DNA of 64,000 nucleotides from CBDUEF01 sp018063485 (GCA_037045435.1 JBAOID010000039.1:94631-158630), one strand, 5' to 3'. Counted from the stretch's first letter, positions 49,994 through 61,328 are shown. Notes: generated by a model not told the origin, from the sequence alone. Numbers and translations are program-made.

Positions 49994-50681
49994 CTACGCT
50001 CCGGCGCTGACCCGCTTGGCGTACCGGCCGCGCACGTCCTCGGTCACGAGGCGCTCGAGCGAGCCGCCCAAATCGGAGAGCATCTCCTCGTCCACGCCGA
50101 CCCCGAGGATGGCGCGGTAGGCGACGGCCGCCTGCTCGATGGCGAACGACGCGGGCAGCAGATCGCGCGCCAGCACGTCGACGCGATCGATCAGCCGGCG
50201 CACGGCCCGGGCCACGATCTCGCGATGACCGAAGGCCAGCTCGGTGACCTCACGCCCCTCGTGCTTGAGCGTGAACACGCCCTTCGGGGCGATGTGCAAA
50301 TCGAGCCACACGGCCCGCGCCGCGTCGTCGCCGGCCTTCACCTCGGCCGTGCGACCGGAGGCGAGGGGCGCCAGGTGCGCGATCGACACCACCCACCCGC
50401 GCGGATCGCGCCCCGGGCGTGGGAGAAGCAGGCGAGCTCCTCGACGGGCACGCCCGATCGAGCGCGGTCTCCTCGCGCAGCTCGCGCAGCGCGCCCTCGG
50501 CCACCGTCTCGGCGGGCTCGACGAAGCCGCCGGGGAGCGCCCAGCAGCCCGGCGAAGGGATCGTGCTTGCGCGCGCGATGAAGAGCACCTTGCGCAGCGG
50601 CTGCCTCGCGTCGGGCGAAGCCAGCGCCACCACCACCACGTCGGCGGTGAGGGCCGGGCCGCGGAAAGTCGCCCGAGTCAC
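49994..50681 (-). CDS. Nudix protein with C-terminal domain, NrtR/ADP-ribose pyrophosphatase-like, frameshifted
   Basis: GTG 50,681 overlaps the pncA stop (GTGA). The N-terminal Nudix domain reads LTADVVVVALASPDARQPLR, CWALPGGFVEPAETVAEGAL and RELREETAL, an intact Nudix box with the REXXEE core. The frame shifts near 50,400 and 50,560. The C-terminal part (REVTELAFGHREIVARAVRR, LLPASFAIEQAAVAYRAILG) resembles the winged-helix region that follows the Nudix domain in NrtR, a regulator of NAD metabolism. Many NrtR proteins have lost hydrolysis, but here the box looks catalytic, so it may be enzyme, regulator or both. Its place directly after pncB-pncA supports a role in NAD homeostasis. Confidence 0.75.
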
Positions 50682-51359
50682 TGGTTCATGGCGGCGCGCT
50701 CTCTGCCGTCGCGAGCCGCACGCCTCTGTCGCCGCCATGGCCGCGAGCGCGGCGCGCGGCGCCTGGCTTCGGTGATCCCGGCGACCGCGTCGGTGAGCAG
50801 CGCGGTCGCGGTAGCCGCGCTCGGCGAGGCCGAGGGCCGCGGCCTGGACGCAGTAGTCGGTGGCCACGCCGTAGACGACGAGCTCGAGCGTGCTCGCCCA
50901 GCGCCTCGGCGACGAGCTGCGCAAGAAGCGCTCGGCGCAGCGGGTTGGCGAAGAGGCTGTAGACCTCCTTCTCGAAGTAGACGCCCTGCGTCTCCGCCGC
51001 GCGCGAGCTCGCCGACGAGCTCGGCGCGGCGCGACGCTCGGCGACGTTGGGCACGAAGCGGAAGCGCGGCGGGAGCGTGCCCGCGACCTTGAGCCAGCCC
51101 GGGCGTGCCCTTCACGCAGTGATCGGGGAAGCCGGGCTTCTCGCCGTCTGGGCCGCGCGTTCGTGCTGCTCGAGCGAACTCCCACGCGTCCCAGGCGTGC
51201 GAGTCGACCGCAGCCGAGGATGGGCATCGCCGCGCGTCGACCGCGTCGGCGGACGAGGGCGCGGAAGAGATCGTTCGGCGAGCCCGTCACGAAGAGGGCG
51301 CCCGTCGGCTCGCAGAAGTCATTCTGCACGTCGACGTCGACGAGGACGCGCCGGCTCAT
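50678..51359 (-). CDS. pncA: Nicotinamidase, frameshifted
   Basis: This enzyme hydrolyses nicotinamide to nicotinic acid in NAD salvage. The ATG at 51,359 opens MSRRVLVDVDVQNDFCEPTG, containing the catalytic Asp of isochorismatase-like hydrolases. The catalytic Cys region is VVYGVATDYCVQAAALGLAE, followed by a frame change. The stop is TGA at 50,678, overlapping the Nudix gene start. The metal-binding His region (expected around 51,150-51,200) is scrambled by indels. About 225 residues after repair. It lies between pncB and the Nudix gene, making a textbook salvage order. Confidence 0.85.
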
Positions 51360-51364
51360 CGCCA

Positions 51365-52833
51365 TCCGCTCCTCCGCGGAACGCGCTGGGCACGCCGACC
51401 GCGGCCGCGCACGCTCCTCGATCAGCGCGGCGAGGCTGCGGCGAGGTGACGGCGGACGAGCGCTCGCAGGCCGGCGTGGGCTCGTCGAGCGTGCGCAGCT
51501 CGGCCGGCAGCGTGGCGAGCTCCGCCGCGCACGCGGGCGCGGATCGTCGGCGAGCGGCTCGGCCGGGCGCGACGCGGCGCGCCGCCGTCGCATCGCCGGG
51601 TCGGAGCAGCGCCTCGGCGCGTCGCCCGGCGCCGAGCCGTCGGCGAGCTCGTCGCGTCGAGCGCGATCACGTCGCGCGCGATGCGGCCCGCGGCGTCGTC
51701 GGAAGCGCGCAGCACCTGGTGCGGCGCCGGGCAGCGTGGCCTTGCCCTCGGAGAACTTGGCGATGGGCAGGCGCTTGCCGTCGCTGCGCGAGCTCGACGA
51801 GCTTGTACACGCCGCCGAGCGACGGCGCGTCGACCGAGGCACACGAGCTCGGTGCCGACGCCGTAGATGTCGATCGGCGCGCCCGCTGGCGCGGAGCGCG
51901 GCGATGCGAGTGCTCGTTGAGATCGCCCGAGGCGACGATCTTGGCGCGACGTGGCAGCCGTTCTCGTCGAGGACGTCGCGCACCTCGCGGGAGAGCGCGC
52001 AGCAGGTCGCCCGAGTCGAGGCGCACGCCCTTGCAGCTTGTCGCCGGGCGATCCGCGCCGCGCGCGCGGCGCCCGCGCGAGCGTGTCGTAGGTGTCGATG
52101 AGGAGGATGGCGGCGCTGGGGAACACCGCGCACGTAGCCCTCGAAGGCCGCCTCCTCGCTGGCGTGGGCCATGGTCCACATGTGCGCGGCGGTGCCCATC
52201 ACCGGGATGCCGAAGCGGCATGCCGGCCTCCACGTTGCGAGGTGCCCGCGAAGCCCGCCGCGTAGGCGGCGCGCGCCGCGTCGATCGCCGCGTCGGGGTG
52301 GGTGCGGCGCGTGCCGAACTCGACCACGGCGCGCCCCGCGGCGGCCTGCACGATGCGCGCGGCCTTCGAGGCGACCATGGTGGCGTGGTTCAGCGCCGAG
52401 AGCAGCGAACGTCTCGCACAGATCTGCGCCTCGATGATCGGCGCGCGTGACGCGTAGGAACGGCTCGTTGCGCGAACATCACCGTGCCCTCCGCGCACGG
52501 CCGCAGACGTCGCCGGTGAAGCGGAACCTCGCGCAGGTAGTCGCCGAAGGCCGGGGTCATCGCGTCGCGCAGCGCCGGGATCGGCTGCGAGGAAGTCGAT
52601 CGTCTTCGGCCGTGAAGCGAGAGCGCTTCGAGGTAGTCGAGCACGCGCGTCGACGGCCCATCGCGAGCAGGTAGCGCCGGCGCCTTGGGCAGGCGGCGCA
52701 CGAACATCTCGCAGGTGGCGACCGCCGGGACGAGGCCGCGGTGGAAGTACCCCGCGGCCATGGTGAGCTGGTAGAGATCGGTGCCGCAGGGCGTCCACGC
52801 GCTCGGCGTAGAGGGTCGGCCGCAAGGGGTCAA
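51365..52833 (-). CDS. pncB: Nicotinate phosphoribosyltransferase, many frameshifts
   Basis: This enzyme makes nicotinate mononucleotide from nicotinic acid and phosphoribosyl pyrophosphate, with ATP. Readable pieces are TDLYQLTMAAGYFHRGLVPA and AVATCEMFVRRLPKAPAL near the N-terminus, then ALNHATMVASKAARIVQAA and AAIDAARAAYAAGFAGTS in the middle. DLNEH-type and IDIYGVGTELVC segments follow in the phosphoribosyl-binding half. The last of these is diagnostic of the family. The gene is about 480 residues after correction of at least eight indels. The start is uncertain (GTG near 52,801 or a codon near 52,833). It is divergent from the FG-GAP lipoprotein gene. Confidence 0.82.
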
Positions 52834-52859
52834 TGTGGCTGCGATTGAGGGCTCGAACG

Positions 52860-53215
52860 CGAGGAGCGGGAGAGCGGGAGAGCGGGAACGGGAACGGGGA
52901 CGAGCTCCCCGCGCTCACCGCAAGCTCACGCACCGCGACCGTCAGGGAGCGGGGGCCCTGCGTGCGGCGAGCTCGAAGGCTGGAGGAGGCAAACGCGAGG
53001 GGGCCGAACGCGATGGCGAGGAGCGAGGGGCCGCGGCGACCGGCCCTCTCCCTCTCCCTCTCCCTATCCCTTCCCTATCCCTATCCTCATCCCCAGCCCT
53101 CTTCCTCTTCCCTCTTCCCTCTCCCTGTGCCCTTCCCCCGCGAACGCCATGGAGGGGAAGGGAGAGGGAGAGGCACAAGCGAAAGGGCATGAGGACAGGC
53201 CCCCTCCCGTTCCCG
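52860..53215. repeat. Low-complexity purine/pyrimidine-rich intergenic tract
   Basis: The region upstream of pncB contains runs such as repeated GAGCGG(G)A near 52,863-52,900 and long CCCTCTCC/CCTATCC-type polypyrimidine stretches at about 53,040-53,140, followed by a matching purine stretch (53,150-53,175). I see no gene in it. It is also present, degraded, in the inverted copy at about 57,640-57,940. Confidence 0.6.
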
Positions 53216-53225
53216 TTCACGAGTC

Positions 53226-53241
53226 TGGCAATACATTGCCA
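53226..53241. promoter_or_regulatory. Operator-like dyad 1 (TGGCAAT-AC-ATTGCCA)
   Basis: This is a perfect 7-bp inverted repeat with a two-base centre, in the divergent region between pncB and the FG-GAP lipoprotein gene. The same 16-bp palindrome, with a different centre, is kept in the inverted copy at 57,618-57,633. A second near-identical dyad lies 41 bp away, centre to centre. The pair looks like binding sites for one dimeric regulator. Confidence 0.55.
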
Positions 53242-53266
53242 GCCTCCGGCGACTTGGCCTCTCGGC

Positions 53267-53282
53267 TGGCGATCCATTGCCA
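53267..53282. promoter_or_regulatory. Operator-like dyad 2 (TGGCGAT-CC-ATTGCCA)
   Basis: It differs from dyad 1 at one arm position (G for A) and in the two central bases. It lies about 125 bases before the FG-GAP gene start. The spacing of about four helical turns places both dyads on the same DNA face, which favours cooperative binding. A candidate regulator is the NrtR-like Nudix protein of the neighbouring operon, but nothing in the sequence proves this. Confidence 0.5.
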
Positions 53283-53406
53283 AGCTCACCCGACGTCGCC
53301 TCGCGCGTGATCGCGGCATCCTCGATCTTTTCGTCGGGGCACGACGATTGCGACCGAATCCAGGCTTGCAGCCAACCGCGAGCACCGCGACGCTGCTCGA
53401 AGAACC

Positions 53407-55524
53407 ATGACCACCGATAGCCCCCCGCGCGGTACCTGGAGCCGAGCGCGCGTGTCTCGCGCGTTGCTCGTGCTGGCCACTCTGCTGCTCGTCGTGTCGA
53501 GCGGCTGCTCCGACTCGCGTCGTGAGCCGATCGCCGAGCCTCTCGCCGAGCGCGCGCCGACCGCGGCGCCGGGCGCGCGAGGCACGTTCGCGACGGCGCC
53601 CGCCAGCCTGAAGCAGGCGCACCTCCGCGCCGTGCAGCAGGACGCGCCGGCCTCGTACGCGTTCACGCAGGCCTCGCCCGGTGCGCCGGCGCGCGCGGAG
53701 AACGCGCGGCATGGCCTCCGCGCTGAGCTCGACCGAGAGGGCGCGGTGCGGATCCACGCGAGGGTCGACGCCGCGCTCACGCTGGTCGCGGTGGGCCGCC
53801 CGACGGTGATGCGCGCCGCGCCGGCGGTCTCGCGCGGGCCGGAGATCACCCGATCGCGCGCCAGCTTCGCGCGGGGCGCCGGGATCGAGGAGTGGTACGT
53901 GAACGGGCCGCTGGGCCTGGAGCAGGGCTTCGTCATCGCCGAGCCTCCGTCGGCCGAGCCGAGCGCGCTGGTGCTCGACGTGCGCGTCTCGGGCGCGCGC
54001 CCGGTGGCCGGCAGCCGCGCGGGTGAGATCGCGCTGCTCGACGACGCCGGCGAGGTGGCCTTCAAGTACAGCGGCCTCGCCGCGATGGACGCCGACGGCC
54101 GGGATCTCCCGAGCGCGATGCGCGCCGAGGGCCGATCGATCCTGCTCAGCGTCGACGATCGCGGCGCGCGTTACCCGATCACCATCGATCCCATCGTCTG
54201 GGTCGAGGACGACAAGCTCCTGCAAGCGGCGACCGGCACCGTCTCCGATCAGCTCGGCGCCTCGCTCTCGCTCTCCGGCGACACGGCCATCCTCGGCGCC
54301 GCGGGCAGCGACGACGAGGGCGTCGACGCCGGCGCCGCCTACGTCTTCGTGAAGAGCGGCGCCGCCTGGGTGCAGCAGCAGAAGATCACGGCGATGGATG
54401 CGCAGCCCGGCGCGCACTTCGGCTGCTCGGTGGCGATCTCCGGCGACGTCGCGCTGATCGGCGCTTACGGCGACGACGAGAAGGGCACCGACGCGGGCGC
54501 GGCCTACGTCTTCGTGCGCAGCGGCAACACCTGGACGCAGACGAAGAAGATCGTCCTCGCCGCGGGTCACGCCGACGACTACCTCGGCTACGCCGTCGCG
54601 ATCGCCGGCGACACCGCGCTCGTCGGCGCGCACGGCGACGACGCCAAGGGATCGATGGCCGGCGCCGCGTACGTCTTCGCCAAGGACGAGGGCGGCGCGG
54701 GCAACTGGGGTGAGGTCGCGGCGCTCACGGGCAGCGACGGCGCCGCGCAGGACAACTTCGGCGTCGCCGTGGCAATCGCCGAGCGACACCGCGCTCATCG
54801 GCGCGCGCGGCGACGACGACCACGGCTCGCTCTCCGGATCGGCGTACGTCTTCGTGAAGAGCGGCGCCACCTGGACCGAGCAGCAGAAGCTCACCGCGAG
54901 CGACGGCGTGGCGCTCGACTACTTCGGCGCGAGCGTCGCGCTCAGCGGCAACACGGCCGCGATCGGCGCGCACCTCGCCAACCCCACCGCGGCCGACGCG
55001 GGCGCCGCCTACGTCTTCGTGCGCAGCGGCACCACCTGGACCGAGCAGCAGAAGCTGGTCGCCTCCGACCCCGGCGTGCAGGACTACTTCGGCGCCTCGG
55101 TGGCCCTCTCCGGCAACCGCCTCGTGGTGGGCGCCTGGGCCGACGACGAGAAGGCCGCCGACGCGGGCGGGGCCTACGTCTTCCTGCGCAGCGGCGGCAC
55201 CTGGACGTTGCAGAAGAAGATCCTCGCGAGCGACGGCGCCGGCGGCGACAACTTCGGCTGGGCCGTCGCGCTCGACGGCACGGCCGCGCTGATCTCCGCG
55301 CCCGCCGACGACAATCAAGGGTCGAACGCGGGCTCGGTGTACATGCTCGACAAGGATCAGGGCGGCGTCGACACCTGGGGTGAGGTCTCCAAGGTGCGCG
55401 CGCTCGACGGCATGGTGAACGAGCTCGCCGGCCAGCGCCGTCGCCGTGTCGGGCGACACCGTGGTGGCCGGCGCTTACGGCGCCAACGATCTCGGCGCCG
55501 AGTCGGGCGTCGCCTACGTCTTCC
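53407..55524 (+). CDS. FG-GAP-like repeat lipoprotein, frameshifted, cut by fold-back point
   Basis: The ATG at 53,407 opens a lipoprotein signal peptide with lipobox (LLLVVSSGC), so the protein should be anchored to a membrane and face outward. After a domain of about 230 residues of unknown fold (VNGPLGLEQGFVIAEPPS, LDDAGEVAFKYSGLAAMDAD) come at least eight repeats of about 50 residues. Their consensus resembles FGxSVAISGDTALIGA, then GDDEKGxDAGAAYVF and VxSGxTWTxQQKI. They match FG-GAP/integrin-alpha-like propeller repeats of deltaproteobacteria. The frame is intact to about 54,780 and shifts there and at about 55,430. The eighth repeat is interrupted at about 55,524, where the inverted copy begins, so the true C-terminus is absent. 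Confidence 0.85.
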
Positions 55525-57453
55525 GCCGAGATCGTTGGCGCCGTAGGCGCCGGCCGCCGCGTTGTCGCCCGACACGGCGACGGCGCTGCCGAGCTCGTTC
55601 GCATGCCGTCGAGCGCGCGCGCCTTCGATTCTCACCCCAGGTGTCAACGCCGCCCTAATCCTTGTCGAGCATGTACACCGAGCCCGCGTTCGAGCGCTTA
55701 ATCGTCGTCGGCAGGTGCGGGAAGGAAATAGCGCGGCCGTGCCGTCGAGCGCGACGGCCCGGCCCGAAGTTGTCGCCGCCGCGCCCGGTGTACCTGCAAC
55801 GTAGGTGCCGCCGCTGCGCAGGAAGACGTAGGCCCCGCCTGCGTCGGCGGCCTCTCGTCGGCCGGCGCCCCCCACGAAGCAGCCGAGGGCCACCGAGAGC
55901 GCCGAAGTGGTCGCTGCACGCCGGGGTAGGAGGCGACCAGCTTCTGTGCTGGCCGTGCCGCTGCACGAAGGTGGCGCGCCCCGGCCGCGGTGGCGAGGTG
56001 CGCGCCGTCCGCGGCCGTGTGCCGCTGAGCGCGACGCTGGCGCGAGAGTAGTCGAGCGCCCATCGTCGCAGTGACCTGTGCTCGGTCCAGGTGGCCAGCG
56101 AGACTGTACGCAAATCCGGAGAGCGAGCCGTGGTCGTCGTCGCCGCGGCGCGCCGATGAGCGCGGTGTCCGGCAAAATGGCCGGCGACGCCGAAGTTGTC
56201 CTGCGCGGCGCCGTCGCTGCCGTGAGCGCCGCGACCTCCACCCCCGGTCCGCGCGCCGCCCCTGCGGTCCTTTGGAGAGCGTACGCGGCGCCGGCCATCG
56301 AATCCCTTGGCGTCGTCGCCGTGCGCGCCGACGAGCGCGGTGCAATCGCGACGGCGTAGCCGAGGTAGTCGTCCGCGCCGGCGAGGACGATGTTCTTCGT
56401 CTCTGCGCTCCAGGTGTTGCCGCTGCGCACGAAGACGTAGGCGGCGCCCGCGTCGGTGCCCTTCTCGTCGTCGCCGTAAGCGCCGATCAGCGCGACGTCG
56501 CCAGAAATCGCCACCGAGCAGCCGACCGGGCTGCGCAGTCCGTCGCCCGTGATCTTCTGCTGCTGCACCCAGGCGGCGCCGCTCTTGCGAGCGTAGGCAG
56601 CGCCGCATCGACGCCCTCGTCGTCGCTGCCCGCGGCGCGAAGGATGGCCGTGTCACCGGAGAGCGAGAGCGACGCCGACAATGGGAGCGGTACAGTCGCC
56701 GCTTGCAGGAGCTCCTCGACCCAGACGATGGGGTGCATGGTAATCGGGTGACACGGCGCGGCCGACGCTGGCCAGATCGATCGGCCGTCGGCGCGCATCG
56801 AGCTCGGGAGATCCCGGCCGTCGGCGTCCATCGCGGCGAGGCCGCTGTTTGAAGGCCGCCTCGCCGCCGTCGTCGAGCAGCGCGATCTCGCCGGCTGCCG
56901 CCACGGGGCGCGCGCCGAGACGCGCGCGTCGACGCCAGCGCGCTCGGCTGCTGCCAGGAGGCTCGGCGATGACGAAGCCCTGCTCCAGGCCCAGCGGCCC
57001 GTTCCACCTGCACTCCTCAATCCCGGCGCCGCGCGCGTAGCTGGCGCGCAATGGTGAATGTCCGGCCCGCGCGATCGCGCGGCGCGCGTCGCCCTTAACC
57101 GCGACCAGCGGCGCGGCGTCAGACCGTCCTGAATCCGCACCGCGCCCTCTCGTCGCAGCCCGCGCGGAGGCCATGCCACCGCGTCCGCGCGCGCCGACAC
57201 GGGCGAGGCCTGCGTGAACGCGTCGAGGCCGGCGCGCCCTGCTGCACGGCGCGGAGGTGCGCCTGCTTCAGGCTGGCGAGCGCGTCGCGAACGTGCCTCG
57301 CGCACCCGCGCGGTCGCGCGCGAAGAAATGGCTCACGACGCGATCCGGAGCAGCCGCTCGACACGACGAGCAGGCCGAGTGGCCAGCACGAGCAACGCGC
57401 GAGAACAGCGCGCGCTCGGCTCCAGGAACCGCGCGGGGGGCTATGGTCGTCAT
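55525..57453 (-). pseudogene. Degraded copy of the FG-GAP lipoprotein gene
   Basis: Reverse-complement copy of 53,407-55,496. ATG at 57,453 (MTTIAPRAVPG) and repeat pieces such as VALIGAYGDDEKGTDAGAAY near 56,420-56,510 are recognisable, but the frame changes every few dozen bases. Not evidence for a second gene. Confidence 0.8.
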
Positions 57454-57974
57454 GGTTCTTCGAGCAGCGTCGCGGTGCTCGCGGTTGGTCAGAGCCTGGA
57501 TTCCGTCGCAATCGTCGTGCCCCGACGAAAAGATCGAGGATGCCGCGATCACGCGCGAGGCGACGTGGGTGAGACTCGGCAATGAATAGCCAGCCGAGAG
57601 GCCAAGTCGCCGGAGGCTGGCAATGTATTGCCAAGTTCATGAACGGGAACGGGAGGGGGCCCTGTCCTCATGCCCTTCCGCTTGTCCCTCTCCCTTCCCC
57701 CCTCCATGGCGTTCGCGGGGAAAGGGGGAAGGAGAGGGAAGAGGGAAGAGGCTGGGAATGAGGATAGGGATAGGGAAGGGATGGGGGGAAAGGACCCGGC
57801 CCCTCGCTCCTCGCCATGGCGTTGCAGGGCCCCCTCCTCCTCCAGCCTTCGAGTTCCGCCGCTCGGTCGCGGTGCGTGAGCTTGCCGTGAGCGCGGGGAG
57901 CTCGTCCGTTCCGCTCCGTCTCGCTCTCCCGCTCCTCGCGTTCGAGCCCTCATCGCAACCACATTGACCCCTTT

Positions 57975-59320
57975 GCGGCCGACCCTCTACGCCGAGCATG
58001 GGACGCCCTGCGCACCCGGGGTCCCAAAGTGTACCAGCGGTCTTTCCAGCCGTCGTCCCAGCGGCCGTCGCCACCTGCGAGATGTTGGTGCGCCGCCTGC
58101 CGCGGCGTCGCCGCTTCATGCTGGCGATGGGCCAGGAGCGCGTGCTCGCTACCTCGAAGGGCTCAAGAGCGAGGATCAGATCGCCTTCCTCGGCACCGTG
58201 CCCGCGCTGCGCGACGCGATGACGCCGGCCTTCAGCGAGCTCCTCCAGCACTCGCTTCACCGGCGACTCTGCTGGGCAGTGCCCCAACAGCTGGTGATGC
58301 TCGCCGACGAGCCGCGGCGCGCCCATCAGTGGAGGCGCGAAGTCAGACCTTCCTCCTCTGGCGATGAACCACGCCACGTGATCGCCTCCAAGGCGGCGCG
58401 GGTGGTGCTGGCCGCGGGGATTAAGGTGATAGAAGAATTCGGCTCGCGCACGCGGAGCGCGGCCGTCGACGCGGCGCGCGCGGCCTATGCGGCGGGCTTC
58501 GTGGGCACCTCCAAGGTGGAGGCGGGCATGCGCTTCGGCGTCCCGGTGACCGGCACCGCCGCCCACATGTGACCATGGCCACCAGTCGGAGGAGGCCGCC
58601 CTGTTGGTCAGGGTTAGCTTGCCGAGCGCCTCCATGTACTAATCGACGCCTATGACACGCTGCGAAACAATCGCCAGGGACAAGCTCAAGGGCGTGCGCC
58701 TCAACTCGGGAATGTGCTCGTGCTCTCGCACGGCGTGCGCGCATCCTCGACGAGCACGGCTGCCAGAGCGCACAGGAGTCGTGGGCCTCGGGTCGATGTC
58801 GCCGCGCTTGCCGAGCATCGGCGCCAAAGCCGGCGCGCCCATCGATGTCTATGGCGTGGGCACCGATCTGGTCGGCCTGCAGATCCGACGCGCCCGCCCT
58901 CGGCGGTGTGTACATGCGTGGTCGAGCTCGAGCGCGACGGCGAGCGCATGCCCATCGCCAAGTTCTCCGAGGGCAACGGCCACGCTGCCCGGCCCGCGCC
59001 CGGTGCACCGCTTCCGCGACGCGGACGGGCGCCTCGCGCGTGACGTGATCGCGCTCGCCGACGACGGCCGACGGCGGTGAGCCGCTGCTCGCGCCCGTGG
59101 TGCGCGGCGGCGCGCGCGTCGCGGCGGCCGAGCCGAAAATCGCCGCCGTGCACGAGCCGCGAGCTGGCCGCGCCAGCCGAGGCAGGCTGGCAATCCCCCG
59201 AGCCCACAGCCATGTGGGCGCCGTTGCAGGCGGTCACCTCACCGGGGTCGAGCGCGCTAATCGAGGTCGTGCGCGCCGGGTCGCGTGCGGGAGAGTGGGG
59301 AGGGGTGACGCCATGCGCAT
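57975..59320 (+). pseudogene. Degraded copy of pncB
   Basis: Mirrors 51,365-52,833. Readable pieces are VPALRDAMTPAFSELLQ (about 58,200), AVDAARAAYAAGFVGTSKVE (about 58,460-58,520) and APIDVYGVGTDLVGL (about 58,835-58,875). These help confirm the pncB reading frame of the left arm. Confidence 0.75.
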
Positions 59321-59324
59321 GTGT

Positions 59325-59918
59325 TGGGTGGAGGGGCGTGGACGTGCAGGACAACTTGTGCGAGCCGAGCGGCGCGCTCTTCGTGAAGGAATGGCCCAAC
59401 GAGACTCCGCGCGCTCACGCGCTTCGCGGTGGAGCGCGGCGTGCCGAGTCGGCTCGTCGATTCCACACGCGTGGGACGCGTGGGAGTTGGCCAGTCGGCG
59501 CGGGCCAGACCAAGGGCTTCCCCAATCACTGCGTGAAGGGCACCCACGGCTAGCTCGTCAGCGGGCACCTTGCGGCCGCGCTCCCGCTTCATGCCAACGT
59601 ACACATCACGCCGATCGAGCCCATCGTGGAGGAGGTTCCGTGCGCAGCCCCCACGGCGTCTACAAAGGAGGTGTACAGCCTCTTGGCCAACCCGCTCGCG
59701 GAGCGCTTCCTGCGCGAGGCCTCGGGGCGCGCCTCGGCGAGCCGCTGGAGCTGGTGACATGGCGTGGCCGCCGAGCTACTGCGTGCAGGCCGCGCGGCCT
59801 GGCGGGAGCGGCGCGGTCATGGGAGATAGCCGACCTCGGCGCGCGCGCGGCGATGGAGGGCCATGAAGGACGGAGGCGTGCGGCTCGCGACGGCAGAGAG
59901 CGTGATGCAATGAACCAG
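59325..59918 (+). pseudogene. Degraded copy of pncA
   Basis: Mirrors 50,678-51,359. VDVQDNLCEPSGALFV near 59,340-59,390 corresponds to the catalytic Asp segment, and a tyrosine-cysteine pair (SYCVQAA) near 59,770-59,795 to the catalytic Cys. The end has lost one base of the ATGAACCAGTGA junction. Confidence 0.7.
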
Positions 59919-60525
59919 GACTCGAACGATTTTCGGCCGCCCAGCTTGGGCCGTGGCGCTGGCTCTGACGCGAGGCAGCCCGCTGCTCAAGGTGCTCTTC
60001 AGCGCGCGCAGAATCCGTTCGCGGGGCGCTGGGCGCTGCCCAGTTCGTGCCGACCAGCCGAGACAGTGGCCGAGGCGGCCTCGCGAGGAGACCAGGCTCA
60101 ATCACGTGCGGGTGGAGGAGGTGGTTTACTTCCCAGCGGGGGCGTGATCCGCGCGGGTGGTAGGTCGATCGCGCACCTGGCGCCCCTCGCCTCCAATCGC
60201 ACGGCCGGGTGAAGGCCAGCGACGCGCGGCCATGTCAATCTGCACATCGCCCCGAAGGGCGTGTTCACGCTCAACCACGAGGGGCGTGAGGTCACCGAGC
60301 TGGCTTTCAATGGTCGCGAAATCGTAGGCCCGGGCCGTGCGCCGGCTAATAATCGCGTCGACGTGCTGGCGCTCGATCTGCTGCCCGCATGCTGGTTCCA
60401 CAGCAGGCGGCCGTCCGCCTACCACGCCATCCTCGGGGTCGGCGTGGAGCGAGGAGATGCTCCTCAATCGGCTGCTCGCCAAGCACCTGCGTGACGGACG
60501 TGCGCGGCCGGTACGCCAAGCGGCG
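59915..60525 (+). pseudogene. Degraded copy of the Nudix gene
   Basis: Mirrors 49,994-50,681. HIAPKGVFTLNHEGREVTEL and AYHAILGVGVE are readable near 60,245-60,305 and 60,418-60,450. The Nudix box itself is scrambled (a PAETVAEAA remnant near 60,055). Confidence 0.7.
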
Positions 60526-60529
60526 TAGG

Positions 60530-61090
60530 CGTGTCCATCCATGTCTTCGGCCTGACGGGCGGCCTCGCCTCGGGCAAGAGCACCGTGGCCGCGCGCCTGC
60601 GCGGCTGCCCGTAACGACGCCGACCTGTGCGCGAAGGTCGTGGCGCCGGGGCACGCCGTCGCCGTGGTGGAGGCGTTGCATCCGGAGGTGCTCGCGGCGA
60701 GATGATCGCTCGACCGCGCGCGGCTCGCCGAGATGGTGTTTTTAGCGACGAGGGCAAGCGCCGCGCTCGGCTCAACGGGAGTCCTCCACCCGCGCATCGG
60801 CCTGGCCAGCGCCAGTGGGGTTCGAGCGCCGCCGGGGGAGAGAGGGCCTCACCTGTGGAGAACGGCCTCGCCGACGCGTCCGTCGTGTCCTGCCGAAGGA
60901 GAATCGCGCGCGCCATGGCGCGTGACGGCGCCACCCGGGAGCAGGCGCGCGCGCGCATCGCCGCGCAGCTCCCGCTGGCCGCGAAGGAATCGCCACCGCT
61001 GACCGCGTCATCGACACCAGCGGCCCGCGCGAGGAGACGGTGAAGCGCGTGGACGAGGTGCTGGACGAGATCCGGCGGCGCCTGCGCTGA
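60530..61090 (+). pseudogene. Degraded copy of coaE
   Basis: Mirrors 49,378-49,990. The start is well preserved here (GTG then SIHVFGLTGGLASGKSTVAA) and better than in the left arm, and the end KRVDEVLDEIRRRLR with TGA at 61,088-61,090 is intact. The middle is broken. Confidence 0.8.
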
Positions 61091-61328
61091 ACGGCGCTTT
61101 CCCTCTAATTCAGCGACCGGTGAATCTCGTCCGTCCGCCTCGTCGTGGTGTCCCCGCCGAGAGGTTCACCCTCACCCAGCCCCTCTCCCGAAGGGCCCCA
61201 AAGGGAGAGGGGAAATGCGACCCTCCCGGGAGAGGGGTTCGGGTCGGTCCTCCATCCGAAGGCGAGAGCAGCGATCGCGTTCGAGAATCGTAGTAGTTGA
61301 TCTGGCGCGAGCCACGTGCCCGTGGGCC

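Larger units (their letters stand above)
46870..55496 (+). repeat. Left arm of a large inverted repeat
   Basis: This segment, carrying most of hppA, the small gene, coaE, the Nudix gene, pncA, pncB and the FG-GAP gene, reappears in reverse complement at about 55,525-63,420. Matches can be followed gene by gene, for example the hppA segment near 46,880-46,925 against 63,360-63,405. The left arm has fewer errors and is the better source for annotation. Confidence 0.9.
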
